Assembly: GCF_947179015.1 (NCBI RefSeq)
Contig: NZ_CAMXCM010000001.1
Location: 297,387-361,386, forward strand
Direction of reading: 5' to 3'
DNA length: 64,000 nucleotides
From: Commensalibacter communis
GTDB taxonomy: Bacteria; Pseudomonadota; Alphaproteobacteria; Acetobacterales; Acetobacteraceae
A program made the translations under genes and the position numbers. Positions within the stretch are counted from its first letter, which is position 1; every line of letters begins with the position of its first letter. Below, piece by piece: positions 9,915-19,903 of this stretch. A model generated the notes under the pieces. That model saw only the letters and a program-made list of their open reading frames with translations, did no database searches and had not been told where the DNA came from.

Positions 9915-10795
9915 GGTATTGAAAGTTTAATTGATACTGGGCAATGGTCTGACAATTGATTTTGCTGATTAAAGCCCTGTTCTTTATATTTTAATACGCT
10001 GAGAGAGTTTGGAATAAACCATTTGGTTGCATGATGATCTAACATGAAGCCATCAATAAAGTAACTGCCTCCCCAACACGGATTGGCTTGATAAGCCGTA
10101 GGAAACGTTGGGGAGGTTATTTTTTCTGATAAACTTTTATAAAAGAACTCATTTGGGGAAATAACTCTGTTAAAATCACCCAAGATAATAAACGCTTGCT
10201 TTTCCATTAAACGTTTTCGTATCCATTCTTGCAAAATAGGTAATTGTTCTTTGAGGAATTGACAAGATGGTTTAAGAGCCTTGTTCGTTAAAGGATAATC
10301 TTGGCAACCAGACTTTAAATGCAAAACAAGAATCCTAAGGCTATTCTTTTCTTTAGTATAAAAAGTTACATCTAACCCACTACGTAAAGGGTGTGATCCG
10401 TTTATATTGCCTAATTCTGTTAAATCTGGATTTTGTTCAATATGCGCAAAAACACTATATCGTACTGCAAGAGCTGTATGCTGAGCAATAGGGTCTCTTG
10501 ATATAAAGAATAAATATTTATTTGCAGGAAAAACGGAACGCAATGTTTCCAAAGAACCGATTTCTTGTAGTGCAATGATGTCGGATTGTAATTTTATTGC
10601 ATATTGTTGTAGTTGCTGAAAATCAGAAGCGTTTCTAAGATTTACATTTTGTGGAATAGGGGTGTTTTGGATATCTTTTTGAGAAACTAACCACTCTAAA
10701 TTCCAAGTGGTTAGTTTTAGTATTTCGGCTTGTGCTGAAGCACTATTTACAAGACATAATGTATAAAGAATATAGGCAAAAATCTTATTATACAT
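9911..10795 (-). CDS. Secreted endonuclease/exonuclease/phosphatase family protein
   Basis: The EEP fold hydrolyses phosphodiester or phosphomonoester bonds, usually with Mg2+. A cleavable signal peptide is visible (YNKIFAYILYTLCLVNSASAQA), so it acts in the periplasm or outside. Family catalytic blocks are all present: TTWNLEWL (about 29-36), ALQEIGSL (about 75), GDFNRVI (about 200) and SDHCPVSI near the C-terminus (catalytic His). Length 294 fits a single-domain enzyme. Substrate is not predictable: extracellular DNase, lipid phosphatase and others share this fold. The gene lies 12 bases downstream of the carbonic anhydrase gene on the same strand and may be co-transcribed with it. Confidence 0.85.
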   Translation of the reverse strand: MYNKIFAYILYTLCLVNSASAQAEILKLTTWNLEWLVSQKDIQNTPIPQNVNLRNASDFQQLQQYAIKLQSDIIALQEIGSLETLRSVFPANKYLFFISRDPIAQHTALAVRYSVFAHIEQNPDLTELGNINGSHPLRSGLDVTFYTKEKNSLRILVLHLKSGCQDYPLTNKALKPSCQFLKEQLPILQEWIRKRLMEKQAFIILGDFNRVISPNEFFYKSLSEKITSPTFPTAYQANPCWGGSYFIDGFMLDHHATKWFIPNSLSVLKYKEQGFNQQNQLSDHCPVSIKLSIP

Positions 10796-10807
10796 TGATG
10801 GCTAAGA

Positions 10808-11500
10808 TTATTCTTGTGAACGACGTTCATCTACTTGATTTTGTAAAATCTCAATGGCTTGGCTGACAGTCATATCATGGCGTGTTTCTTCATTTAGGAT
10901 ATAAACTTGCCCATTGGGAATATCATAATACCATCCTTGAAGTGCGACCTCATTACGAGCCAATGCTGCGGCAATGGAAGGATGTGTGCGAAGATGTTGT
11001 AATTGTAACAAAACATTATGTTCTGTTAAAGTTTGAATATTTTCAGGCCCAACATCGGTTGCTGTTAACGCATCGGTTACAGCATGGGCTGTGGCTGCGA
11101 ATTTGAGCCAACTTTTAACAGCTGGCATAGAATCTGTTTTTTCTGGATGGATCAGCGCATCCATTGCCCCACAATTTGAATGCCCACAGACAATGATGGT
11201 TGATACTTTTAAAGCGCAAACTGCATATTCGATTGCAGAGGTAACACCCCCCATAGCATTTCCGTATGCAGGGATAATATTACCAATATTTCTTAATACG
11301 AATAGATTTCCAGGATCTTGATCGGTTAAAAGTTCCGGGTGAATACGACTATCTGCGCAGGTAATAAAAAGAGTTTTAGGCTCTTGACCATTTGCCAGTT
11401 TACTAAAGAGCTCTTTGCGTTCAGGGAATTTCTCTGTTTTAAAGCGTTTAACACCGTGTAAAATGTTTAATAAAGTCTGTTTAGGATTTAGATCTGGCAT
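10808..11500 (-). CDS. Beta-class carbonic anhydrase
   Basis: Interconverts CO2 and bicarbonate in the cytoplasm, supplying bicarbonate to carboxylases. Zinc ligands and catalytic dyad are visible: C48, D50 and R52 in ITCADSRIHPE, and H107 and C110 in VCGHSNCGAMDAL. Length 230 is normal for bacterial beta enzymes (can/cynT type). No cyanase genes are near, so the general housekeeping role is more likely. Co-directional with the downstream secreted hydrolase gene. Confidence 0.95.
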   Translation of the reverse strand: MPDLNPKQTLLNILHGVKRFKTEKFPERKELFSKLANGQEPKTLFITCADSRIHPELLTDQDPGNLFVLRNIGNIIPAYGNAMGGVTSAIEYAVCALKVSTIIVCGHSNCGAMDALIHPEKTDSMPAVKSWLKFAATAHAVTDALTATDVGPENIQTLTEHNVLLQLQHLRTHPSIAAALARNEVALQGWYYDIPNGQVYILNEETRHDMTVSQAIEILQNQVDERRSQE

Positions 11501-11620
11501 GTAATTTCTTTCATTTATGTAAAACCAAGAAGCTGTTATTCAGCAAGAAGATATTGATATTGTAGATAGATCAAAATATATTGCAATTTAATTTTACATA
11601 AATTCTTGTTTACAATTTAA

Positions 11621-11648
11621 AAAAGCGGGCTTTTCAGCCCGCTTCTTA
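11621..11648 (-). terminator. Rho-independent terminator of alaS
   Basis: GCGGGC-TTTTCA-GCCCGC stem-loop at 11625-11642. On the minus strand it is followed by TTTTTT, eight bases beyond the alaS stop. It is one of the few GC-rich stems in the window. Confidence 0.92.
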
Positions 11649-11655
11649 AAGGTTT

Positions 11656-14304
11656 TTACACAGAAAGTTTTTTAATTTCTTCAAGAATTTTATCAAATGC
11701 TATTTGATAGTCACCTGCATTTGGACCTCCTGCCTGAGCCATATCAGGTCGTCCACCACCACCCTTTCCACCAACAGCATCACTGGCAATTTGAACCAAA
11801 TGAACTGCATTAACGGTCTGAGAAAGATCTTTGCTGACAGCAACCACAAAAGAGGCTTTGTCTCCAAAAGAGGAAAAGACAACTGCAATGCCGTTATCCA
11901 TTTTTCTGACTAACCCCTCAGCTAAGGATTTTAATTCTTTAGGAGCGACGTCGCCCAAATTACGCATGACATATTCAATATTACCGATTTTCTCTGCGCT
12001 ATTTTGCTCACTTCCTCCAACAGCAATTTGGTGTTGAAGTTTAGATACTTGTTGTTTAAGAGATTTACGTTCTTCAAGTAATTGCTGTAACCGTTCCACA
12101 AGCTGTGTCGATGGCGTGTTTAATAAAGAAGCTGTTTCGTGCAATGTTGCTTCATTTTGTTTAAAATATGCTTCCGCAGCGGTGCCTGCGACGGCTTCGA
12201 TACGGCGAATACCCGCAGCCACCCCAGTTTCAGAGATGATATGGAATAAACCAATTTCAGCCGTGCGGGTAACGTGAGTACCACCACAAAGTTCAATCGA
12301 CCATGCTTTGAGTTTTTCTTTGTCATTACCCATGGCAACAACGCGAACTTCGTCACCATACTTCTCGCCAAATAAAGCCATAGCACCCAGCTTGACTGCT
12401 TCATCAGGGGTCATAATACGGGTAACAACAGGTTCATTCTTGCGGATTTCTTCATTAACAGCAGATTCAATGGATTGAAGTTCTTCGGGTGTTAATGGTT
12501 TTGAATGACTAAAGTCAAAACGTAACCGATCGACACTATTTAAACTGCCTTTTTGGGTAACATGGTCACCAAGTTGGTTGCGTAATGCTTGGTGAAGTAA
12601 ATGTGTCGCAGAATGATGGGCTTTAATCGCTTGGCGTTCTTTATGGTCAAGAGCAGCAGCAGCAGGCTCACCAACTTTAATGGAACCTTTTGTGATTTTT
12701 CCATAATGAACAATCAAATCACCTAGTTTTTTTTGTGTATTGATAATGGTTACTATAGCATTTTTGCTGGTAATATATCCTGTATCGCCAGCTTGACCAC
12801 CACTTTCACCGTAAAAAGGGGTTTGATTAAGAAGAATGGCAACCTCATCACCTTCTTTGGCTTCTTGAACAGATTGATTATTTACAATAATAGCTTGGAT
12901 CTCTGCGTCAGCAGTCTCGTTTTTATATCCAAGAAATTCTGTTGCACCACATTTTTCTTTGAACTCGAACCAGACGGTTTCGGTGGCATTATCCCCAGAC
13001 CCAACCCAAGCAGCTCTCGCTCTGCTACGTTGTTCGTTCATGGCACTGTCAAAGCCCTCTTGATCAACCGTAAAGCCTTTTTCGCGTAAGGCATCGGCAG
13101 TTAGATCAAGCGGAAAACCGTAGGTATCGTAAAGTTTAAAAGCAATATCTCCAGGAAGTTTTCCTTTGCTTGGCAATTTATTGGTTTCGTCAGCCAACAA
13201 AGAAAGCCCTCGATCAAGCATTGTTTTAAATCGTTCTTCTTCGCCTTTTAAAGTTTCTGAAATCAAGGCTTTGGCTTGAATCAGTTCAGGATAAGCACCA
13301 CCCATTTCAGTAATTAATGCAGGTAGCAATTTAAAGAAAGTAGGCTCTTTGGTGCCAATCATATGTAAATGGCGCATCGCACGGCGCATGATGCGACGTA
13401 ACACATAACCACGACCATCTTTGGAGGGTAATACACCATCAGCAATCAGAAATGCGGCTGAACGCAAATGATCGGCGACAACGCGGTGACTTACTTTATG
13501 TGTGCCAAAAGGATCCGTATTGGTAACTTCAGCAGAAGCACGTATTAAAGATTGGAATGTATCAATATCAAAATTGTCTCTTTTCCCTTGCATAATTGCT
13601 GCAAAACGTTCCAATCCCATGCCTGTATCAATTGATGGGCGAGGAAGAGGCGTGCGGGTTCCTGGTGGGTCTTCGAAATATTGCATAAAGACCAAATTCC
13701 AGATCTCTACAAAACGATCACCATCTTCGTCAGGAGAGCCAGGAGGGCCACCGAAAATATCCTCACCATGATCGTAAAAGATTTCAGAACAAGGTCCACA
13801 AGGTCCCGTATCGCCCATACGCCAAAAATTATCAGAGCTGTTAATACGAATAATACGATCATCAGAAAAACCAGCGATTTTTTTCCATAATTCAGCAGCT
13901 TCATCATCATCTGCATATACGGTCGCAAGAAGTTTATCTTTGGATAAACCAAATTCTTTTGTAATTAAATTCCACGCAAATTCAATCGCACCTTCTTTGA
14001 AATAATCGCCAAAGGAAAAATTGCCCATCATTTCAAAAAAAGTATGATGGCGGGCGGTATAACCTACATTGTCCAAATCATTATGCTTACCACCAGCACG
14101 TACTACTTTTTGAGCAGTAGTTGCACGTGAATAAGGACGTTGTTCCTGCCCAGTAAATACGTTTTTGAATTGAACCATTCCTGCATTAGTAAAAAGGAGT
14201 GTTGGATCATTTTGAGGAACGAGAGGGGATGACGGAACATGTTGATGATCATTTTTGGTAAAATAATCTATGAAAGTAGAACGTATTTCGTTTGTACTGG
14301 GCAT
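11656..14304 (-). CDS. alaS: Alanyl-tRNA synthetase
   Basis: Charges tRNA-Ala and hydrolyses mischarged Ser/Gly-tRNA-Ala. At 882 residues it is full length. The class II core at the N-terminus shows [19 protein letters not shown] and the [14 protein letters not shown] segment. The editing domain contains [11 protein letters not shown] and CGGTHV zinc/editing motifs. The C-terminal coiled coil and C-Ala domain end with the glycine-rich [15 protein letters not shown]. It is the sole gene between its own terminator and the divergent tenA. Confidence 0.98.
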   Translation of the reverse strand: MPSTNEIRSTFIDYFTKNDHQHVPSSPLVPQNDPTLLFTNAGMVQFKNVFTGQEQRPYSRATTAQKVVRAGGKHNDLDNVGYTARHHTFFEMMGNFSFGDYFKEGAIEFAWNLITKEFGLSKDKLLATVYADDDEAAELWKKIAGFSDDRIIRINSSDNFWRMGDTGPCGPCSEIFYDHGEDIFGGPPGSPDEDGDRFVEIWNLVFMQYFEDPPGTRTPLPRPSIDTGMGLERFAAIMQGKRDNFDIDTFQSLIRASAEVTNTDPFGTHKVSHRVVADHLRSAAFLIADGVLPSKDGRGYVLRRIMRRAMRHLHMIGTKEPTFFKLLPALITEMGGAYPELIQAKALISETLKGEEERFKTMLDRGLSLLADETNKLPSKGKLPGDIAFKLYDTYGFPLDLTADALREKGFTVDQEGFDSAMNEQRSRARAAWVGSGDNATETVWFEFKEKCGATEFLGYKNETADAEIQAIIVNNQSVQEAKEGDEVAILLNQTPFYGESGGQAGDTGYITSKNAIVTIINTQKKLGDLIVHYGKITKGSIKVGEPAAAALDHKERQAIKAHHSATHLLHQALRNQLGDHVTQKGSLNSVDRLRFDFSHSKPLTPEELQSIESAVNEEIRKNEPVVTRIMTPDEAVKLGAMALFGEKYGDEVRVVAMGNDKEKLKAWSIELCGGTHVTRTAEIGLFHIISETGVAAGIRRIEAVAGTAAEAYFKQNEATLHETASLLNTPSTQLVERLQQLLEERKSLKQQVSKLQHQIAVGGSEQNSAEKIGNIEYVMRNLGDVAPKELKSLAEGLVRKMDNGIAVVFSSFGDKASFVVAVSKDLSQTVNAVHLVQIASDAVGGKGGGGRPDMAQAGGPNAGDYQIAFDKILEEIKKLSV

Positions 14305-14457
14305 GTTAAATAGATAATCCTAATCAGATAAAAACATAATTTCTAAGAAGATTCCTGAGCAAACAAGTAAAATAGAAATTTTATAAACTATTTCACAATT
14401 TTTTTGATAATTTGCAAGATAAAGCTCTTTTAACTTTAATGAAAAAGGTAAATTTTT

Positions 14458-15162
14458 ATGTCTAATGTTATTAAAAGTACACGTTCTTTGTTAGATCAAG
14501 GCTTAATTGGTCGTTTACGTCGAGATTGTCAAGCTGATTGGACACAATTCACTAACCATCGTTTTATCAAAGAATTAGCGTTGGGGACTCTGCCAAAAAA
14601 TGAATTTCAACAATATCTTTTGCAAGATTATTTATATTTACTAGATTTTTGTCGAGTGGAAGCGTTAGCTGTATATAAAAGTCGATCTTTTGAAGAAATG
14701 CAATATTTTTCATCTGTATTACATGATCTGTTACACGTAGAGCTGCCTTTACACATATCCTATTGCCGCGAATGGGGCATTCAGCAAGAAATAATTGATA
14801 ATACCCCCAAGACCCTAGAATTATTAGCTTATAGTCAATATATATTGAGTAAAGCAATGCAAGGGGATTTATTAGATCTGATCGTTTTATTGATGCCCTG
14901 CGTTATTGGCTATGGAGAAATTGGATTGAATATTATTTCAGATTCTGAGTCAAAAACTCAAAATAATCCATATCAATCATGGATAGATATGTATTCTGGT
15001 AAGGAATATTTGGAGATCATACAAAAAACGGTGACTTTTTTGGAAAAGATTTGCACAAAATATGGTGTAGAACAAAGATATTTAAATTTACTTGAACAAT
15101 TTCAAACATCAGTAAGGTTGGAAACTGCATTTTGGGATGTAGGTCGAGCAAATCCACTATAA
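14458..15162 (+). CDS. tenA: TenA family thiaminase/aminopyrimidine aminohydrolase
   Basis: TenA proteins hydrolyse formyl-aminopyrimidine or aminopyrimidine to HMP for thiamine salvage. The all-helical protein of 234 residues has the family hallmarks: D57 in LLQDYLYL, the cysteine nucleophile C148 in LMPCVIGYGEIG, and E222 in ETAFWDVG. All are in expected order and spacing, so this is the C148-containing (TenA_C) type. AAGG sits eight bases before the ATG. No thiamine genes are adjacent, and I see no TPP riboswitch in the 150 bases upstream. Confidence 0.93.
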   Translation: MSNVIKSTRSLLDQGLIGRLRRDCQADWTQFTNHRFIKELALGTLPKNEFQQYLLQDYLYLLDFCRVEALAVYKSRSFEEMQYFSSVLHDLLHVELPLHISYCREWGIQQEIIDNTPKTLELLAYSQYILSKAMQGDLLDLIVLLMPCVIGYGEIGLNIISDSESKTQNNPYQSWIDMYSGKEYLEIIQKTVTFLEKICTKYGVEQRYLNLLEQFQTSVRLETAFWDVGRANPL

Positions 15163-15264
15163 AATGAATGTCTTCATTTTAAGCAAAATTTTTTATATGA
15201 AACTCTGTAAGATTTATTATTGCTTAACAAGATTTGTATAATCTTTTGAATTCATTAAAAATAA

Positions 15265-15296
15265 GGCCAATAACACATATTATGCTATTGGCTTTT
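15265..15296. terminator. Bidirectional terminator between tenA and the Hint gene
   Basis: GCCAATA (15266-15272) pairs with TATTGGC (15286-15292). Plus-strand TTTT follows the stem, and minus-strand U-rich sequence follows the reverse reading. It lies between two convergent genes. Confidence 0.7.
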
Positions 15297-15308
15297 AATC
15301 TAATATAG

Positions 15309-17525
15309 CTAAGCGCTTAATTGCATTACTTTTGAATTACTTTTTTCTTTTTCAATAAAAATAGTTGTCTCAACAACTTTGATAACAAGACATGAATTTG
15401 TTCCAGGTTTGTTGTTTAAGGGTAAAAGGGCTTTGCCAGTAGTCCAACGACAATTTGATTGATTTAGATCATGCCAACCTTCTAATGTTGGTTGATCTAA
15501 GTGCGCTGTAATCTTCTGTATATTTTGATTATTAAATAGAGTGATTTCTCCTATGGATACCCCAAAATAACGGCGATCATCAATATACGGACCGATTACA
15601 TCACTTGGGCGACTTGCGTTTGAGATAAGATGAACAGAAGTTACGTCGCCTGGTATAACGAATAAGTAATGATCATTGTTATTTTTACCGTATATCGTAA
15701 TGCCAGTATCAGTAATAAGATGTAAATCTGTTTCTTTTGTAAATGTATAAGGCAATGTTTGATCAATAAAACCACATTCCTTGGCTCTTGTTTTAAGTTG
15801 ATTAAAAAGAGGCTCAACAAAAACTTGAGATACATCCAAGGATACCGCTGAGTCGTTCCAAGTTTTAAATGCATGATTGTGGAGTGAAACAATATTATTT
15901 TGTTGATGGAATAATCGATGATTTTCAGTGTTTAAAAACGATTCAGCAAGCATTCCATTGGCAAATAATACAGAATGCTCCTCTGTCTCAATATGATATA
16001 CATCAAATATTTTTAAACCATAATCATAATAAATTGATGTACCATTAACAAGCATACGAGCAGGTACAAACTTTTTGTTCAAAAACAAACAATGTTCAGA
16101 AGTTACCCACGTGTCTTGGTAAGGAATATTGGATGCAATAGCATCCTTTTTGATGCAAACAGGATATCCGGCCAAATCATCAGGAAAATTCGGGTTTACG
16201 GTAACTGTTCGATTACCAACCCATATTATTATTTTGTTTTGATGGTTATTGGTAACCACATCAAAAATTTTTATATGATCGCCAATTTTAAGTTGCTCCA
16301 CAGGGACATCACCATTTGGAGTGCTAATCATAGAACCGGCTAAGTAACATGGAGTATCAATGTCAGGGGCTTCGCCGTTATATTGAATCGTTGTTCCAGA
16401 ATAGACAAAAAGTGCAGGGTCATAGCCAAGTCCCATATCAAACTTATATTGTGTGTTTGCGTAGGTAACGGTTAAAATACCGGTTTGGGGATCGTATATT
16501 TGGGTTCCTGCAAAACCTAAATTTAGTTGATCCGTTTTACCAAATCCACGAATCTTTCCTTGGAATGATTTCGCTGTTGCCATAGAGAAATTAAAGACGT
16601 TATTGCCATTAGTGAAATTAATCGTCTGGTTCAAAAATGTGGGTGTGTAAGTATAATTATTAATATATGCGCCGCCAATCAGATTTATATAACCAGGTTT
16701 GTCGCTTGTAGAGCTGATATCTGTGACATTTAAACTTACACGTGTATGATCGAATGTTAACGAGCCATTGTTAATAAAACCTTTTGATGTTGAGTTTAAA
16801 GTAACTGTTGAACCATCGGTGGCACCGCTTTTAGCACTGGAAGAATAAGTAAAATTACCGTTATTAATAAATCCACCTGCACCAGCAGTGACATGGACAG
16901 TGCTTCCAGGTGTGTAATTTAGTGTGAAATTACCATCATTTATAACTTGACCAAAATTAATATTTATCGTCGTTCCACCAGTTGCAGATCGATTATCAAT
17001 ATTAAAGGTCCCAGTATTATTAAATACACCTCCAGCTGCTCCATTTCCCCAGTTCGAGGTCATGGCTCCACCGTTGCTACCTATACCTCGAATAATACCT
17101 GCATTTGTTAAGTTTTTAACATAAGGGGCACTGAATGTGGAAGATGCACCTGCATTAGATATAATTTTACTATTTGCATCATTGGTGATGGATGAATAGT
17201 TCAAATTAAATACCGTTCCAGAAGTATTGTCTGGTTGATCAAATTGAATTTGACCGTTTGTTTGGGTCAAACTGTTTGTTGTATTCGCATAACCAAAAGC
17301 TATATTAATACCTGCTCCAGGGGTCTTAGGATTGATTGAAAATAAACCATTATTGATCAGGTTACCATATATATTAAATGTGGTACCAGGTTGGGTAAAT
17401 ATGAATGAACCATTCTCATCGTTTGTAATTGTATTGCCAGTACCTCCACCTATATAGGTGGTTCCACCGTTGTTAAACAGCTGTTCTGTGGAATTGGTTC
17501 CACCATTTGGAAACGTGTTGGCCAT
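15309..17525 (-). CDS. Hint_2-domain protein with N-terminal beta-repeat region
   Basis: Function unknown; predicted surface or secreted protein. Residues 1-390 are Asn/Gly/Thr-rich with recurrent turns such as INNGLFSI, FNNTGTFNI, INDGNFTLN, FINNGNFTY and FINNGSLTF. This pattern is typical of a beta-helix. A Hint (Hedgehog/intein) domain of the Hint_2 type begins near 391 with CYLAGSMISTPNGDVPVEQL and continues through TSEHCLFLN to HSVLFANGMLAESFL near 530. The remaining 200 residues resemble the tail usual in such proteins. Remarkably, the N-terminus (MANTFPNGGTN) has no signal peptide, so export would need a non-Sec route. A strong AAGGAGG lies at 17530-17536, four bases before the ATG. 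Confidence 0.8.
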   Translation of the reverse strand: MANTFPNGGTNSTEQLFNNGGTTYIGGGTGNTITNDENGSFIFTQPGTTFNIYGNLINNGLFSINPKTPGAGINIAFGYANTTNSLTQTNGQIQFDQPDNTSGTVFNLNYSSITNDANSKIISNAGASSTFSAPYVKNLTNAGIIRGIGSNGGAMTSNWGNGAAGGVFNNTGTFNIDNRSATGGTTININFGQVINDGNFTLNYTPGSTVHVTAGAGGFINNGNFTYSSSAKSGATDGSTVTLNSTSKGFINNGSLTFDHTRVSLNVTDISSTSDKPGYINLIGGAYINNYTYTPTFLNQTINFTNGNNVFNFSMATAKSFQGKIRGFGKTDQLNLGFAGTQIYDPQTGILTVTYANTQYKFDMGLGYDPALFVYSGTTIQYNGEAPDIDTPCYLAGSMISTPNGDVPVEQLKIGDHIKIFDVVTNNHQNKIIIWVGNRTVTVNPNFPDDLAGYPVCIKKDAIASNIPYQDTWVTSEHCLFLNKKFVPARMLVNGTSIYYDYGLKIFDVYHIETEEHSVLFANGMLAESFLNTENHRLFHQQNNIVSLHNHAFKTWNDSAVSLDVSQVFVEPLFNQLKTRAKECGFIDQTLPYTFTKETDLHLITDTGITIYGKNNNDHYLFVIPGDVTSVHLISNASRPSDVIGPYIDDRRYFGVSIGEITLFNNQNIQKITAHLDQPTLEGWHDLNQSNCRWTTGKALLPLNNKPGTNSCLVIKVVETTIFIEKEKSNSKVMQLSA

Positions 17526-17933
17526 AAAACCTCCTTAATAAGATTAAAAAATATTTTAATTTTTATTTCTTTTGTGCATTCAATTGGTCTGTATTCAATA
17601 AATGTAATTTGAAATTTACAATTATTGATTAAAAATAATTATTGCAATAAATTAGATTCTAATTTGAATCAAATATGAATCAAATAAAATTATCAAACAA
17701 AAGGAAGGTTGTAAATAATATTTCTGTAAGGGTACGAAATTTTTTATTTGTAATCGGACAGATAAATAAAAACACGCACTAACGCAGAACAACTAATCTG
17801 ATGACTTGCTGACTAAATATAGTATGAAAAATAAGGGGAAATTGAAGTTAGAAACTATGTCTAATTTTGTAAAAAATAGGTAAAAAAGTATGTGTTATAC
17901 TGATTTAATAAAAATAATAATGATAATTTGGTA
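17526..17933. other. Intergenic region, upstream of the Hint gene
   Basis: A 408-base AT-rich stretch between the end of the GtrA gene and the start of the Hint gene. It must carry the Hint promoter. Apart from the ribosome site next to 17525, I see no RNA gene, repeat or convincing operator. Confidence 0.6.
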
Positions 17934-18362
17934 TTATCTATAGACCAGTTTGCGAGATAAATTAAAATTGGCAAACATACCTGCGGCTGCACCGATAACT
18001 AAAGCAATAATAGGGTGGGCTACACAAGTGGGGCTGAAATAGAAAAGAATTAAAACAGTGCCTCTATTTAAACAGAAACCAAATATATTTGTAATTAAGA
18101 AAGTTAACCATTGATTTATATACTTTTTCTTTTTTCCAGCGCCGCGAAAAGTCCATAAGCGGTTTATCAGCCAATTTGATGTTGCTGCGATGAAATATGC
18201 TAATAAAGTAGAGGCGGTTAATCCAATAATATGTCGCAATAAGTAAACAGTGCAAGTATCTAGGACAAGGCCAGAGAAACCAACTAATCCAAATTGGATG
18301 AATTGGGTTATTTTTGTATGATATTTTTCAGGTTTAAAGAGACTTAATAACCTTTGAAACAT
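17934..18362 (-). CDS. GtrA family membrane protein
   Basis: GtrA-like proteins are small inner-membrane proteins thought to flip lipid-linked sugars for surface glycosylation. The 142 residues contain four hydrophobic segments. Family signatures are QFIQFGLVGFSGLVLDTCTVYLL near the start, the SNWLINRLWTFRG segment after TM2, and NFNLSRKLVYR at the C-terminus. No partner GtrB-type glycosyltransferase is next to it, and the double glycosyltransferase at 2.3-4.8 kb is too distant to link. Expression is probably from its own promoter, as the ompA terminator is downstream-oriented elsewhere. Confidence 0.88.
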   Translation of the reverse strand: MFQRLLSLFKPEKYHTKITQFIQFGLVGFSGLVLDTCTVYLLRHIIGLTASTLLAYFIAATSNWLINRLWTFRGAGKKKKYINQWLTFLITNIFGFCLNRGTVLILFYFSPTCVAHPIIALVIGAAAGMFANFNLSRKLVYR

Positions 18363-18396
18363 ATCAATTAAATCTTTTGTTTATAAATAATTAAAA

Positions 18397-18428
18397 TAAA
18401 AAAAGGAGATATCTTTTGATATCTCCTT
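18397..18428 (-). terminator. Rho-independent terminator of ompA
   Basis: AAGGAGATATC (18403-18413), a TTTT loop, then GATATCTCCTT (18418-18428). Read on the minus strand, the 11-bp stem is followed by TTTTTTT, 28 bases past the ompA stop. Confidence 0.92.
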
Positions 18429-18455
18429 CTTATAAATTACTAACTAAGTAATAAA

Positions 18456-19595
18456 TTACTTAAGAATAATTTCTACGCGACGGTTTTGTGGTTCACGTAC
18501 ATTTGGTCCTGTTGGAACCAATGGATGAGATTCACCGAAACCTTGAGTAAAGATCGCACTAGCAGGAACGCCATCACGGATCAACTCAGATTTAACGCTT
18601 TTTGCACGGCGTTGTGATAGACCCATGTTATAACGAGCACCAGCTGCGCCACCACGAGCAGATGAAGTATCGGTGTAACCGTTAACTTCGATACGTGTTG
18701 TTTGAACACGTGTAGATGCTTGAGCAGCTTCACGGACGATTTCACGAGCGCGAGGTGTCAAAGTATATTTGTCGAAATCGAAGAATACTAAGTATGTACG
18801 AGCAGGTTGTGTTTGTGGCACAACTACAGGTGCTACTGTAGGAGGAGCTGGAGGAGCTGTGTCAAACGCATAACGTAGACCTAGGATAAATTGGTGATTG
18901 AAACGATGATCAACTTTACCATTACCTTTATAAACGCCATTACCAACCCAAGATGTTGATTTATATGTAGATTGGTCTAATTGACCCATCATACGATATT
19001 CTGTTGTAACAGCAAGACCAGGTACACCTGGGATGTCATATGCAGCACCAACGATACCTTGGTATGCAAACCCACCATTTGTTCCGCCAAGACGGTTCAC
19101 GCTGCCGTTGCGGTAATTGGTTTGTAATGGACCCATATCTTGCCATAAGTAACCAGCACCAACACCAACAAATGGAGTAATAGGAACATCGATTCCGAAT
19201 TGACGTAGATCGATATCATAAAGAACGTTTACTAATCCACCATAACCTTGGTCGTGACCTTTGGTTTTATATGCAGGTGATTCAGTGCCTTTACGACCAT
19301 TAATATTAGAATAGTTGTAAACACCTTCTACTTCAACGCGAAGACCGTTGCCAAATCCCCAACCAGCAGAACCGAATGTTGTGAATCCAGTACCATGACG
19401 GTACTGAGATTTGCTTCCAGCAGCACTGTTTGTGCCATTAGCACGTGTGCTTGGTGAGAAAGTAGCGTGTTGATTTTGAACTAAGTTATAACCACCACCC
19501 AAGCTAACATAAGGGCCAGTAATTGTGCTAGCCATCGCTGCAGCGGGTGTGGCTACTGCAAAAGTCGTTGCAAGTAATGCTGTACGAAGACGCAT
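18456..19595 (-). CDS. OmpA-like outer-membrane protein
   Basis: Outer-membrane barrel with a periplasmic peptidoglycan-binding domain, anchoring the envelope. Residues 1-22 are a signal peptide (RLRTALLATTFAVATPAAAMA). Residues about 25-245 form an eight-strand-type barrel (GPYVSLGGGYNLVQNQ, HRFNHQFILGLRYAF). A Pro/Val hinge follows (PPAPPTVAPVVVPQTQP). The OmpA C-terminal domain is about 270-379 (FFDFDKYTLTPRAREIV, NGYTDTS, YNMGLSQRRAKSV, QNRRVEIIL), with the Asp and Arg that bind diaminopimelate. The mRNA has a 5' hairpin and its own terminator, consistent with an abundant monocistronic message. Confidence 0.95.
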   Translation of the reverse strand: MRLRTALLATTFAVATPAAAMASTITGPYVSLGGGYNLVQNQHATFSPSTRANGTNSAAGSKSQYRHGTGFTTFGSAGWGFGNGLRVEVEGVYNYSNINGRKGTESPAYKTKGHDQGYGGLVNVLYDIDLRQFGIDVPITPFVGVGAGYLWQDMGPLQTNYRNGSVNRLGGTNGGFAYQGIVGAAYDIPGVPGLAVTTEYRMMGQLDQSTYKSTSWVGNGVYKGNGKVDHRFNHQFILGLRYAFDTAPPAPPTVAPVVVPQTQPARTYLVFFDFDKYTLTPRAREIVREAAQASTRVQTTRIEVNGYTDTSSARGGAAGARYNMGLSQRRAKSVKSELIRDGVPASAIFTQGFGESHPLVPTGPNVREPQNRRVEIILK

Positions 19596-19903
19596 CTTGA
19601 CTTATCCTTTTAATTACGTTTTGAGCGATAGACCGCTGGTCAAAGCGGTAGCTCTTTTGAAACAATGAAACTCTATAACTAGATGTTAATCTAATCTATT
19701 TTATTGTAAAACCAAGGTGTTTTTGTATTTTACACGCAATTCTATAACACATGTAATAAAAATAACACAATAACTTTTCTTGGCCTTTCAACCACTAAAG
19801 ATTAGACGGTATATTAATTAAGTTTTAATAGAATGACAATCACCGAAATATCATTGCTAGGCTAGATTTTTAAAGATGTGCTTTCTATACAACAATAAAT
19901 TCA
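19596..19903. other. Intergenic region with the ompA promoter and leader
   Basis: A 308-base AT-rich stretch between the fused aroK-aroB gene and ompA, both on the minus strand. It holds the ompA leader hairpin and must contain its promoter. No small gene or RNA gene is recognisable. Confidence 0.6.
19623..19654 (-). promoter_or_regulatory. Stem-loop in the ompA 5' leader
   Basis: ACCGCT / AGCGGT (19632-19637 with 19644-19649) forms a 6-bp stem. It is extended by GAGC / GCTC (19623-19626 with 19651-19654) across a small internal loop. It sits about 28 bases upstream of the ompA ATG and is unusually GC-rich for this genome. A stabilising or regulatory role is inference, by analogy with the 5' hairpin known in E. 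coli ompA mRNA. Confidence 0.55.

Noticed and set aside
14305-14457. TPP riboswitch before tenA
   Set aside because: The THI-box core was not found; only a chance CTGAG occurs.
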